64,000 nt of DNA from Avibacterium volantium_A. Its GTDB lineage: Bacteria > Pseudomonadota > Gammaproteobacteria > Enterobacterales > Pasteurellaceae. Below are positions 33,695 through 43,907 of this stretch, one piece after another. Numbering within the stretch: position 1 is the stretch's first letter; the number at the start of each line of letters is the position of its first letter. Location: positions 3,107 through 67,106 of the forward strand of contig NZ_JBMMGT010000013.1 of the NCBI RefSeq assembly GCF_049366555.1. Direction: 5' to 3'. A program made the position numbers and the translations under genes. Below the pieces are notes generated by a model. That model had not been told where the DNA came from and searched no databases. It saw only the letters and a list, made by a program, of their open reading frames with translations.

Positions 33695-35926
33695 ATGGTT
33701 GCTGTTCGAGGTTCACACCTACTTAACCCGAAAGATTTTGTGATTGAACAATGGAGCGAAAGCTTAGGGCTTTCTTCCGAGCTGGCAGAGAAGTTGGTGC
33801 TGGCTTGGCATTATTCGCAAGATAAAATCCAGCAGCACCAAAACACGGTGGAAAATCCGCAGCTGCACTGTTCGCTATTTTCAGGGGTGGAAATGGTGGA
33901 AATTTTGCACAGCCTGAATATGGATAGCGAAAGCCTGATCACGGCAATGATTTATCCTGTGGTGAGCCATAATATCGTTGCGCTGGAGCAAATTAGCGAA
34001 GATTTTGGCACAGCGATTAGCAAGCTGGTGAAAGGCGTGCTGGAAATGGATAACATTCGCCAGTTAAACGCGAGTCATTCTGCCAATTCCCTGCAAGTGG
34101 ATAATGTGCGCCGTATGCTGTTGGCGATGGTGGACGATTTCCGTTGCGTGATTATCAAACTGGCTGAACGCATTGCCTTTTTGCGTGATGCGGAAAATTG
34201 CTGCTCGGAAGAAGAGAAAGTGCTGGCAGCAAAAGAATGTGCCAATATTTATGCGCCCCTTGCCAATCGTTTAGGCATTGGGCAACTGAAATGGGAGTTG
34301 GAAGATTATTGCTTCCGCTATTTGCACCCTGAACAGTATCGAATGATCGCCAAGTTGCTGAAAGAACGCCGTTTAGATCGTGAGCAATATATTGCGGATT
34401 TTGTGGCAGATCTGACCCGCTATTTACAAGAAAATATCGATCAAGTGGAAGTGTATGGTCGCCCGAAACATATTTATAGCATTTGGCGAAAAATGCAGAA
34501 AAAACACTTAGAATTTAGTGATTTATATGATGTTCGCGCGGTGCGAGTGATCGTCCAAAAGCTGCAAGATTGTTATTCTGCCCTTGGCATTGTGCATACC
34601 CACTTTAAACATTTGCCGAAAGAATTTGATGATTATGTGGCAAACCCGAAACCGAACGGTTATCAATCCATTCATACCGTGGTGTTGGGCAAAGGCGGCA
34701 AGCCCGTGGAAGTGCAAATTCGCACCCAACAAATGCACGATGATGCTGAGCTTGGCGTGGCGGCACACTGGAAATATAAAGAGGGCGTAACAGGGCGTTC
34801 TGCCTATGAAGATAAAATTGCGTGGTTGCGTAAATTATTAGCGTGGCAAGATGATATTACCGATTCTGGCGAAGTGATTGCCGAGTTACGCAGCCAAGTG
34901 TTTGATGATCGGGTTTATGTGTTTACCCCAAAAGGTGAAGTGATCGACCTGCCAACTGGCTCAACGCCGTTGGATTTTGCTTATGCCATTCATAGTGAGA
35001 TCGGGCATCGTTGCATTGGCGCGAAAGTGGGTGGACGCATTGTCCCCTTTACTTATCAGCTGCAAATGGGCGATCAAATTGAAATCATCACGCAAAAAAC
35101 GCCAAACCCAAGCCGAGATTGGCTTAATCCGAATTTAGGCTTCACCAACACCAGCAAATCGCGTGCCAAAATTGCGGCGTGGTTTAAGAAATTAGATCGC
35201 GATAAAAATATTCCAGCAGGTAAAGAGCTGTTGGAAAATGAAATTGCACGTTTAGGCATTGCGCTCAAGCAAGTGGAGCAGTATGCCTTGCCGCGTTACA
35301 ATCTGAAAAATTTAGAAGATTTGTATGCAGGCATTGGCGGCGGCGATATTCGCCTTAATCAGCTGATTAACTTTTTGCAAAGCAAACTGATTAAAACCAC
35401 GCCACAAGAAACCGATGAACAGATTTTACGCCACGTTGCACAGAAAAGTGCGGTGAATTCTGCGCAAAAAAATGAGTCAAAAGGCTATGTGATCGTAGAA
35501 GGCGTGGGCAACTTAATGCACCACATCGCGCGCTGTTGCCAGCCAATTCCCGGTGATGACATTGTGGGCTACATCACAATGGGGCGTGGCATTTCTATTC
35601 ACCGCAGTGATTGCGAACAGTTTTTAGAATTGCAAGCCAGCCACCCAGAACGCGTGGTGGAATCCGTTTGGGGCGAGAGCTATGCCAGCGGTTTCCGCAT
35701 TAGTATTCGTATTATCGCCAGTGATCGCCACGGCTTGTTGCGTGATATTACCACGGTGTTGGCTAATGAAAAGATCAGCGTGCTAGGCGTGTCTAGCCGT
35801 ACGGATACGAAAAAACAAATCGCCACGATGGATATGGAAATTGAGCTAAACAACGTGCAAATGCTGAGTAAAATCCTCGCTCGTTTAGCAAAATTAGATG
35901 ATGTGATCGAAGCAAAACGTTTATAA
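33695..35926 (+). CDS. relA: GTP pyrophosphokinase RelA
   Basis: Ribosome-bound (p)ppGpp synthetase of 743 residues, the RelA length rather than the slightly shorter SpoT. A degenerate hydrolase region (about residues 60-200) is followed by the synthetase domain (YDVRAVRVIVQKLQDCYSAL, about residue 276; NPKPNGYQSIHTVV), a TGS domain (RVYVFTPKGEVIDLPTGSTP, about residue 405), the zinc-finger/helical part and a C-terminal ACT domain (about residues 665-743). It follows rlmD by 16 bp, as in other gamma-proteobacteria. Confidence 0.96.
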   Translation: MVAVRGSHLLNPKDFVIEQWSESLGLSSELAEKLVLAWHYSQDKIQQHQNTVENPQLHCSLFSGVEMVEILHSLNMDSESLITAMIYPVVSHNIVALEQISEDFGTAISKLVKGVLEMDNIRQLNASHSANSLQVDNVRRMLLAMVDDFRCVIIKLAERIAFLRDAENCCSEEEKVLAAKECANIYAPLANRLGIGQLKWELEDYCFRYLHPEQYRMIAKLLKERRLDREQYIADFVADLTRYLQENIDQVEVYGRPKHIYSIWRKMQKKHLEFSDLYDVRAVRVIVQKLQDCYSALGIVHTHFKHLPKEFDDYVANPKPNGYQSIHTVVLGKGGKPVEVQIRTQQMHDDAELGVAAHWKYKEGVTGRSAYEDKIAWLRKLLAWQDDITDSGEVIAELRSQVFDDRVYVFTPKGEVIDLPTGSTPLDFAYAIHSEIGHRCIGAKVGGRIVPFTYQLQMGDQIEIITQKTPNPSRDWLNPNLGFTNTSKSRAKIAAWFKKLDRDKNIPAGKELLENEIARLGIALKQVEQYALPRYNLKNLEDLYAGIGGGDIRLNQLINFLQSKLIKTTPQETDEQILRHVAQKSAVNSAQKNESKGYVIVEGVGNLMHHIARCCQPIPGDDIVGYITMGRGISIHRSDCEQFLELQASHPERVVESVWGESYASGFRISIRIIASDRHGLLRDITTVLANEKISVLGVSSRTDTKKQIATMDMEIELNNVQMLSKILARLAKLDDVIEAKRL

Positions 35927-36035
35927 GAAAAGCGGTTATAAGCAAAAATAAGTGCGGTGGTTTTTCGTGTAATTTTGTTGCGATTAAAGCGAAAAATTGA
36001 GTTATCCCATTCAATAAGTTAATAAGGAAAGAAAA

Positions 36036-36392
36036 TTGGAAAAAACAACGGGCTTGACCCATTTAATCAAATCCACAGGCTATTCAATGCAAGGCTTAAA
36101 AAGTGCTTTCAAAAACGAAACTGCCTTTCGCCACGAAGTATTTTGTGCGTGCATTTTAATCCCTTTGGCGTTTTTCTTGGCTGACGACAAAATCGAATTG
36201 ATCTTGATGATTGGTTCAGTGTTGTTAGTGTTAGCGGTAGAGTTGCTCAATAGCGCAGTTGAAGCCGTAGTGGATCGCATTGGCACGGAACATCACGAGC
36301 TTTCAGGACGCGCCAAAGATCAAGGCTCAGCCGCCGTGTTTGTAACGTTGATTATCGTTGCGCTAACCTGGGGTGCTATCCTTTTTTTCTAA
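36036..36392 (+). CDS. dgkA: Diacylglycerol kinase
   Basis: Small inner-membrane kinase of 118 residues that recycles diacylglycerol to phosphatidic acid. Three hydrophobic helices and the family active-site region VLAVELLNSAVEAVVDRIG (about residues 67-85) are visible. It begins at TTG 36036 after AAGGAAAG, giving MEKTTGLTHLIKSTGYSMQG, close to E. coli DgkA. Confidence 0.95.
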   Translation: MEKTTGLTHLIKSTGYSMQGLKSAFKNETAFRHEVFCACILIPLAFFLADDKIELILMIGSVLLVLAVELLNSAVEAVVDRIGTEHHELSGRAKDQGSAAVFVTLIIVALTWGAILFF

Positions 36393-36523
36393 CAGAAAAT
36401 AAAAGTGCGGTGCAAAAATTTTGAGTTTTTCTGTGAGATCGCAATCCTGATCAATTTTATTTTGCATTTTGCGTATTGTGTTTTGTGATTTAGCTGATAG
36501 GAAAAATTCGATGAAATAAAAAA

Positions 36524-36542
36524 GCGCTGAGTTTCTCAGCGC
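36524..36542 (-). terminator. Terminator of fbaA
   Basis: GCGCTGAG / CTCAGCGC stem with a TTT loop, 29 bp past the fbaA stop on the minus strand and followed there by a T-run. Confidence 0.85.
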
Positions 36543-36571
36543 CTTTATATTCCAAACTATGTCTTTAATAA

Positions 36572-37651
<1,080 letters not shown>

Positions 37652-37694
37652 TTTTCTGTTTCCTATTTAGTGAATAGTGGTTTTTAATATGAAA

Positions 37695-37720
37695 AGGGCG
37701 TACTGCATTCGCCACGCCCT
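37695..37720 (-). other. Hairpin between pgk and fbaA
   Basis: AGGGCGT / ACGCCCT stem, 12 bp past the pgk stop, with four A/T after it. It may be a weak terminator or an mRNA stability hairpin that lets the two glycolytic genes be expressed at different levels. Confidence 0.5.
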
Positions 37721-37732
37721 AAAATCAATGAA

Positions 37733-38902
37733 TTAGTTTTTTGCACGTTTTTCTAAGATTTCAACGGCTGGTAATACTTTGCCTTCTACGAATTCTAAGA
37801 ACGCACCGCCACCAGTTGAAATGTAAGAAATTTTATCTTTGATGCCGAAAAGATCGATCGCTGCAAGGGTATCACCGCCGCCTGCAATAGAGAACGCCCC
37901 GTTTTCTGTTGCTTCTACAATGGCATCAGCCACGACTTTTGTCCCGTTACGGAAATTCGGGAATTCAAACACGCCCACTGGTCCATTCCAAAGGATAGTT
38001 TTTGCGCTTCTAATGATTTTCGCTAATTCTTCTGCGGATTTTTCGCCAATATCGAAGATAGATTCATCTGCTTTAATGTCATCAACAGATTTTTCAATCG
38101 CTGGCGCAGTTTCAGAGAATTCTAAGCCTACGCGCACATCTGTTGGCACTGGGATTTGTGTTGCTTTTGCTAAGCGTTGTGCTTCAGGGATTAAATCTGC
38201 TTCGTATAAAGATTTACCCACATCTTTGCCTTCTGCAGCGATAAAGGTGTTGGCGATACCGCCACCTACGATCAACTGATCTGCTACTCTAGAAAGGGAA
38301 TCTAACACGGTTAATTTGGTTGATACTTTTGAACCACCCACAATGGCTAACATTGGACGTTGTGGCTCTTTTAAGGCTTTGCCTAAGGCATCTAATTCCG
38401 CCGCTAATAATGGGCCTGCACAGGCGATTGGTGCAAATTCTGCCACACCATAGGTTGAGGCTTGCGCGCGGTGTGCCGTACCGAATGCGTCCATTACGAA
38501 AACATCACAAAGTGCGGCGTATTTTTTACCTAATTCTGGATCATTTTTCTTTTCGCCTTTATTGATACGCACGTTTTCAAGTACAACGATTTCACCGTCA
38601 TTCACTTCTACGCCGTCTAAATAATCACGCGCTAAACGCACGTTAAAACCTGCGTCTTTTAAATAATCAACCACAGGTTGGAGGGAATCTTCAGGTTTAA
38701 ATTCGCCTTCGGTTGGGCGACCTAAGTGAGAGGTAACCATCACTTTCGCGCCTTTTTCAAGGGCGAGTTTTAAGGTTGGAATGGTTGCTTGAATACGCGC
38801 ATCAGACGTTACTTTGCCGTCTTTTACTGGCACATTCAGGTCTGCACGAATAAATACGCGTTTGCCTGCTAAATCTAGGTCGGTCATTTTAATTACTGAC
38901 AT
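37733..38902 (-). CDS. pgk: Phosphoglycerate kinase
   Basis: Glycolytic kinase of 389 residues. The N-terminal substrate-binding motif KRVFIRADLNVPVKDGKV (about residues 14-31), HLGRPTEGE, and the C-terminal nucleotide motif SIAGGGDTLAAID (about residues 341-353) are intact. First gene of the pgk-fbaA unit. Confidence 0.97.
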   Translation of the reverse strand: MSVIKMTDLDLAGKRVFIRADLNVPVKDGKVTSDARIQATIPTLKLALEKGAKVMVTSHLGRPTEGEFKPEDSLQPVVDYLKDAGFNVRLARDYLDGVEVNDGEIVVLENVRINKGEKKNDPELGKKYAALCDVFVMDAFGTAHRAQASTYGVAEFAPIACAGPLLAAELDALGKALKEPQRPMLAIVGGSKVSTKLTVLDSLSRVADQLIVGGGIANTFIAAEGKDVGKSLYEADLIPEAQRLAKATQIPVPTDVRVGLEFSETAPAIEKSVDDIKADESIFDIGEKSAEELAKIIRSAKTILWNGPVGVFEFPNFRNGTKVVADAIVEATENGAFSIAGGGDTLAAIDLFGIKDKISYISTGGGAFLEFVEGKVLPAVEILEKRAKN

Positions 38903-39060
38903 AATTTACCCTCTTTATATAGTTTAAAAATAAATAGAACTGCTCGCATTATACCTAGTTCAAGCTAGATTGTAACTGCTTTAGATCAAATTATCCGCTG
39001 GATTTTTTTAATTCTCAGAAATAATAGATCTTTTAATACTTCAAATCGAGCCAAATTCCT

Positions 39061-39801
39061 CTAGCGCGGACAATCCATCACTTGCCACTGCAAATCATAG
39101 CAAATAAATAATTCATTATGGCTTGCGCCCAAATACGCCCCTTTCAGCTGCGGGTTATGTTTTTTTAACCAGGCAAACAATTCTTTACGCGGTAAATTGC
39201 GATCAGGTAAATTCAAAGTGCGGTATAAATTTTGCTGTTTTTCAAAATAAGCGTTGGCATTTTTGAAAGCGCAAGCGCCGTGCTTTTCCCATTCCCCTTG
39301 TAATAAATTCGCACTCGGGCTATCTGCTAGATAAGGTTTAATCACCGCAGGATCGACCATCGGCAAATCGCCCTGACAAAAACGCGGATGATCGCTGACC
39401 GAACGCGCATTGGCATTTTGCGGCCATAAGCCGTGGATCACCCAGCCATATTGTTGCGTGCCACATTGGCTCATTAAAGATTGCGGCAAGTTGCCGTTGT
39501 AACGTTCTTTTTGCGCTTGGCAAAATCCCGGCGACCAAGACAACGCGAGCATATAATAATCCACAGGTGCGCTTTTATTTTGCCCAATGGCGTCATCGCG
39601 CATAATGTAATCATAATTCTCGCCAAGCGGTGCTGGTGTATTTTGTTGCGTTGGTGTCTTTGCTTGATTTTGCTGAGATTGCGCCGTAGCTTCAGGTTGG
39701 TGTGTTTTTTCGCTAGGCTGAAAATAATTCCAAATCAATGCAATGCCTGCAATGATTAATGTGCCTAAAAAAGAAAGTCCTTTGTTGTTTTTCTTGCTCA
39801 T
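39061..39801 (-). CDS. Ribonuclease T2 family protein (RNase I-like)
   Basis: A 246-residue protein. An N-terminal hydrophobic segment (FLGTLIIAGIALIWNYF, about residues 11-27) should act as a membrane anchor or uncleaved signal, followed by a Q/P-rich linker to about residue 65. Both catalytic sequences of the T2 fold are present: WVIHGLWPQN (about residue 121) and EWEKHGACAF (about residue 171). It would degrade RNA outside the cytoplasm, giving nucleotides for salvage. Confidence 0.9.
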   Translation of the reverse strand: MSKKNNKGLSFLGTLIIAGIALIWNYFQPSEKTHQPEATAQSQQNQAKTPTQQNTPAPLGENYDYIMRDDAIGQNKSAPVDYYMLALSWSPGFCQAQKERYNGNLPQSLMSQCGTQQYGWVIHGLWPQNANARSVSDHPRFCQGDLPMVDPAVIKPYLADSPSANLLQGEWEKHGACAFKNANAYFEKQQNLYRTLNLPDRNLPRKELFAWLKKHNPQLKGAYLGASHNELFICYDLQWQVMDCPR

Positions 39802-39873
39802 TTTGTTTTGCCTATTTAATTTTCCTTGCCGATTCTTTATAATCTCGCCCTTTCAATGATTTTAGGGGAAATT

Positions 39874-40134
39874 ATGGCACTTTTAATTACAGATAAATGC
39901 ACAAATTGCGATATGTGCTTGCCAGAATGCCCGAATGATGCCATTTCCGTGGGCGATGACATTTATGTGATCGATCCCAATCTTTGTACAGAATGTGTGG
40001 GGCATTATGATACCCCAACTTGCCAAAAAGTTTGCCCGATCACCAACTGCATTAAGCCCGATCCCGAGCATCAAGAAAGCGAAGCCCAATTGTGGGAACG
40101 CTTTGTGTTAATTCATCATTCTGATCAGTTATAG
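39874..40134 (+). CDS. YfhL-family 4Fe-4S ferredoxin
   Basis: An 86-residue ferredoxin with two cluster-binding sets: CTNCDMCLPECP (residues 10-21) and CTECVGHYDTPTCQKVCP (residues 38-55). The insertion in the second set is typical of YfhL/Allochromatium-type ferredoxins. ATG 39874 has AGGGGAA upstream; frames from 39826 add an unrelated leader. The electron partner is not known. Confidence 0.92.
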   Translation: MALLITDKCTNCDMCLPECPNDAISVGDDIYVIDPNLCTECVGHYDTPTCQKVCPITNCIKPDPEHQESEAQLWERFVLIHHSDQL

Positions 40135-40138
40135 CCAT

Positions 40139-41185
40139 TTAAAGGGTTTTCTCCGCCCATTTTGCCAATAACACGCCCGCTGCCACCGCAACATTCAAGC
40201 CCGCTTTCAGCGGATTGGCAAGGGATAAATTCACTACTTCATCGTGATTTTTTGCCAAATTTTCACCCGCACTTTCGCTTAAAACAAAGACCACTTTATC
40301 GCTCAATTTTAGCTGAGCGAACGGCTTCGCTTGCTTGCTTTGGCTTAAATGCACGATTTGATAGCCTTTTTCACGCAATTTTTCTAACGCCTGTTCACTG
40401 CTATCGACAAGCAAAGTATGCACATATTCTGCACCACCTTCTGCTACACGCATTGCCGCAGCAGAATTGAGTAAATCTGCTTCGCTTAATACTAAACCTT
40501 TCACGCCATAGACCGCACAAGTTCGCACGATCCCACCAATATTATGCGCGTTATGCACATTATCGAGTAAGATCAACGCATCTTTTTCGCGTGGAATATC
40601 CAAATAACCGCTCAATGTAAAATGACGTGGCTTTTTCACCAACATACAAATGCCGTTGTGATGTTCCGTGCCGCTCACCAGTGTAAGCTCTTTGCTATCG
40701 ACAACGTGATAGACTTTTTTATTCGCCGCCAAATAGCTAAATAACTCACCCACACGGTGCGCCATTTCCACGGTTGTCCACACGCGAACAATGCTTTCAG
40801 GACGCTCTGCAAATAACGCAAGGCACGTATTTTCGCCATACACTTTCATTTCTTCTGCACGATTTTTCTTAATTTTTTCTGGCGCGCGAGGGGAAAGTGG
40901 GCCGGTTTTTTTCTGCTTTTCTTTCACGCCCGTGCTTTTTATCACCACTTTCACATTGGCTGTACCACGCGCATTTCCCATCGTCAATTCTGTGCGTTGT
41001 TGCACTTTTTCAGCAGATTTTGTCGCTGTTCTTTCACGCGAGAAAGTGCGTTTGTCGTCCTTTTTGCCACGCGAAGAATGAGGGGAAAAGTGCGGTGCTT
41101 TTTTATCTTGTTTTTCGCCAGAATAGCGTTCATTGAAGCGTTTGCTGGAATCTGCTTGCTGGAAAGTCGGTTTTTTTGCGTTCAT
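40139..41185 (-). CDS. TrmH/SpoU-family rRNA/tRNA methyltransferase YfiF
   Basis: A 348-residue SPOUT methyltransferase. A basic, low-complexity N terminus (about residues 1-105) precedes a substrate-binding domain (MKVYGENTCLALFAERPESI, about residue 113) and the knotted domain with LLDNVHNAHNIGGIVRTCAV (about residues 211-230), VFVLSESAGENLA and LSLANPLKAGLNVAVAAGVLL. Closest to E. coli YfiF, whose target is not known. Confidence 0.9.
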   Translation of the reverse strand: MNAKKPTFQQADSSKRFNERYSGEKQDKKAPHFSPHSSRGKKDDKRTFSRERTATKSAEKVQQRTELTMGNARGTANVKVVIKSTGVKEKQKKTGPLSPRAPEKIKKNRAEEMKVYGENTCLALFAERPESIVRVWTTVEMAHRVGELFSYLAANKKVYHVVDSKELTLVSGTEHHNGICMLVKKPRHFTLSGYLDIPREKDALILLDNVHNAHNIGGIVRTCAVYGVKGLVLSEADLLNSAAAMRVAEGGAEYVHTLLVDSSEQALEKLREKGYQIVHLSQSKQAKPFAQLKLSDKVVFVLSESAGENLAKNHDEVVNLSLANPLKAGLNVAVAAGVLLAKWAEKTL

Positions 41186-41358
41186 TTTATGTTGCCAAAT
41201 TGTGATAAAAATGGGAAAAGTGGGCGAATTTTCACCGCACTTTGTGAGAAATTGAATGCATTATAGCGAAAAAATATCTTTTTTCTACCAAGCCAAGAAG
41301 TAAATATTGTAAACTACAAGGCTGAAAAAATGGATTATCAAAATTAGAGTAAAAAATT

Positions 41359-42720
41359 ATGTTGATAAATAAAACGAAAAGGGCAGAAGAAAATTTGCAA
41401 GCTTTGCCGAGTTTGGCGCTACAACCCTCGCAAATTGATTTTCTTCATCACCCTGCGGAATTTAAGCAACAAATTATCCAGCTTATTCGTGAAGCAAAAA
41501 CGCGCATTTATATCACCGCACTTTATTGGCAAAATGATGACGCGGGGCAAGAAATTTTAAATGAAGTGTTTGCCGCTAAAAGCCGTAATCCCGAGCTTGA
41601 CGTGAAAATTTTTGTCGATTGGCATCGCGCGCAGCGCAATTTGCTTGGCGCAGAAAAATCTGCCACCAACGCCGATTGGTACTGCGAACAACGTGCCATT
41701 CATCAATATGGTGAACACGCCCATTTGTTTTTCGGTGTGCCAGTGAACACGCGCGAAGTGTTTGGCGTGTTGCATATTAAAGGCTTTATTTTTGATGATA
41801 CCTTGTTATATAGCGGGGCGAGCATTAATAATGTGTATTTGCAGCAAAATGAAAAATACCGCTACGACCGTTATCATAAAATCACCCATTCCGCCCTTGC
41901 GGATTCAATGGTGAGGTTCCTGCAACAGTATCTCCTGAGTAATCAAGCGGTGCTACCGTTGGATAATTCTGAACGTCCAAAAACCAAAGAAATTCGCCAG
42001 CATATTCGTGCTTTCCGTAAAGGCTTGGCAGCAGATGGGCAGTATAAGTTTGTCAACGAAGAAAATTCTGGCTTAAAAATCACCCCACTTTTTGGCTTAG
42101 GCGGTGGTGCAAACCTGCTTAACCGTACGATTGAAGATCTTTTCCAAATCGTGCAAGAAAAATTGGTGATCTGTACGCCATATTTCAATTTTCCACGTCC
42201 ATTACAACAAAAAATACGCCGTTTACTACAAAAAGGCAAACACATTGAAATTATCGTGGGCGACAAAACCGCTAACGATTTTTACATTCCCCCTTCACAG
42301 CCGTTCAAAATGGCGGGCGCACTGCCTTATTTATATGAAAGCAATTTACGCAGTTTCAGCCAAAAATTTGAACAGCAAATTGACCAAGGCCAGCTTGTTA
42401 TTCGCACTTGGAAAGACGGCGAGAACAGCTATCACCTAAAAGGTGTATGGGTGGACGATAGCCATATTTTATTAACTGGCAACAACCTAAATCCTCGCGC
42501 TTGGCGTTTAGATGCAGAAAATGGCTTGCTCATTCAAGACCCAGCCCAACAGCTGCAAGCCCAAGTGCAACAAGAGCTAGCCTGCATCCGCCAACACACC
42601 ACCCAACTAAAACACTACACGGAACTGGACGAACTCTCACAATACCCAGCCCCCGTGCAAAAACTACTAAAAAAATTCGCCCGTATCAAAGCGGATAAAT
42701 TGGTGAAGATGATTTTGTAA
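41359..42720 (+). CDS. pssA: CDP-diacylglycerol-serine O-phosphatidyltransferase
   Basis: Makes phosphatidylserine, the precursor of phosphatidylethanolamine. The 453 residues match the E. coli phospholipase-D-type PssA. Two HxKx4D motifs are intact: HIKGFIFD (about residues 139-146) and HLKGVWVD (about residues 359-366). The gene stands alone, next to a decayed insertion sequence. Confidence 0.95.
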   Translation: MLINKTKRAEENLQALPSLALQPSQIDFLHHPAEFKQQIIQLIREAKTRIYITALYWQNDDAGQEILNEVFAAKSRNPELDVKIFVDWHRAQRNLLGAEKSATNADWYCEQRAIHQYGEHAHLFFGVPVNTREVFGVLHIKGFIFDDTLLYSGASINNVYLQQNEKYRYDRYHKITHSALADSMVRFLQQYLLSNQAVLPLDNSERPKTKEIRQHIRAFRKGLAADGQYKFVNEENSGLKITPLFGLGGGANLLNRTIEDLFQIVQEKLVICTPYFNFPRPLQQKIRRLLQKGKHIEIIVGDKTANDFYIPPSQPFKMAGALPYLYESNLRSFSQKFEQQIDQGQLVIRTWKDGENSYHLKGVWVDDSHILLTGNNLNPRAWRLDAENGLLIQDPAQQLQAQVQQELACIRQHTTQLKHYTELDELSQYPAPVQKLLKKFARIKADKLVKMIL

Positions 42721-42799
42721 GGTGGCTAAATCTCCCTAGATTTTCAAATATTTGCTATCTTTCAAATCTCCGTTGTTTTTCAACTTTCCCTAATCCTAT

Positions 42800-43815
42800 A
42801 CATCTAGAAAGTTAAATATTGAGCTCTGTATTGCACAGGGCTCAAGTTGTTTAATGCAGGTTTAATCCGCACTTTGTTATGATAGCGAATATACTCATGC
42901 AGCGCCTCCTACAGCTCTACGATATTGACAAAGCGATTCGGGTAAAAACATTCCGACTTCACAATGCTAAAAAAGCGCTCTATCACCGTATCATACCAAT
43001 TCCCCTTGCGACTCATGCTTTGAATCGCCTTCTCCAAATCCATCATCGGCGAAAGATACAGTTTTTCATTCCCTACGCGAAATTCGGTCACATCAGTGAC
43101 CCACTTCTCGTTTAACGCCTTCGCTTCAAAATTTCTTGCCATCAAATTTGGGGCGAGATAAGCGGTTCTTCCCGTCTTCATACGCTTTTTCGCTTTTGCG
43201 CAGGAACGGATATTTAGGTGACGCATTTGTTTCAGCACTTAGATAATGTCCTTTCTCTTAAATAATACGGTAACCATCTCTTCCTTGATTCGCCCTAAAT
43301 ATGTCCAGTATCAAGTTATCAATGTCGTCTAACCCCTTGACTCTTCTTGCATAATAGAACGTAGCGCGAGGCAGTTGCGCTACTTTCAGTAATTCGGAAA
43401 GGGGAAATTGCGTCCTAAACTCTCGGACGGTGGCACATTTTTCCGCTTGAGTTTGAGATCTCTGAGCGCCAAAGACTTTTTTAAATAGGCATTCTCCGCA
43501 CGAAGGTATTTAAGTTATTGTAATAAAAGTTTTTTTATCAGTTTTGACGGAGCGTTTGGGTAATTTCATCACATTCTTCTTCCGATTAGGCTGACGGATG
43601 AGGCCATTAATACCGTATTTCTTAACGCGTTGCAACCAAATCACAATTTGGCTATGGTTGGAAAGACCACAATATTCCGCCGTCTAACGCATGCTCATTT
43701 ATTGTTTTGAAACTAATGAGATTGCTTGTAGTTTAAATTCTGTTGAATAATGTTTTCCTATAAAAAATCTGCTCCTTAATTTGTGGATGGTGTCCAATTT
43801 TTTGGGAGATGATCA
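42800..43815 (-). mobile_element. Degenerate IS3-family insertion sequence
   Basis: On the minus strand the element begins near TTGGACACCATCCACAAATT (about 43805) with an orfA remnant (GKHYSTEFKLQAISLVSKQ followed by stops; SNHSQIVIWLQRVKKYGING). An orfB remnant follows at 43238-42909 with integrase-core pieces (ARNFEAKALNEKWVTDVTEF; KAIQSMSRKGNWYDTVIERF). Between the two orfB pieces the part with the second catalytic Asp is missing. Several stops and shifts make it inactive. It separates pssA from the pigment cluster. Confidence 0.85.
42909..43238 (-). pseudogene. IS3-family transposase OrfB remnant
   Basis: A 109-residue frame joining the first-Asp region (WVTDVTEFRVGNEKLYLSPM) directly to the last-Glu region (SMSRKGNWYDTVIERFFSIV), so an internal deletion has removed about a hundred residues of the DDE domain. 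The C-terminal end is also broken. Confidence 0.85.
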
Positions 43816-43907
43816 CTTATTTTTTCGTATAAAAATAAAGTGCGGTTGAAAATCATTGAATTTTTTGTGGCTACAGAAAATTCTATTTCTAAATATCCAC
43901 TACAGGC

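Noticed and set aside
42501..42698. Proline/serine-rich reading frame inside the end of pssA
   Set aside because: Shadow frame of the intact pssA.
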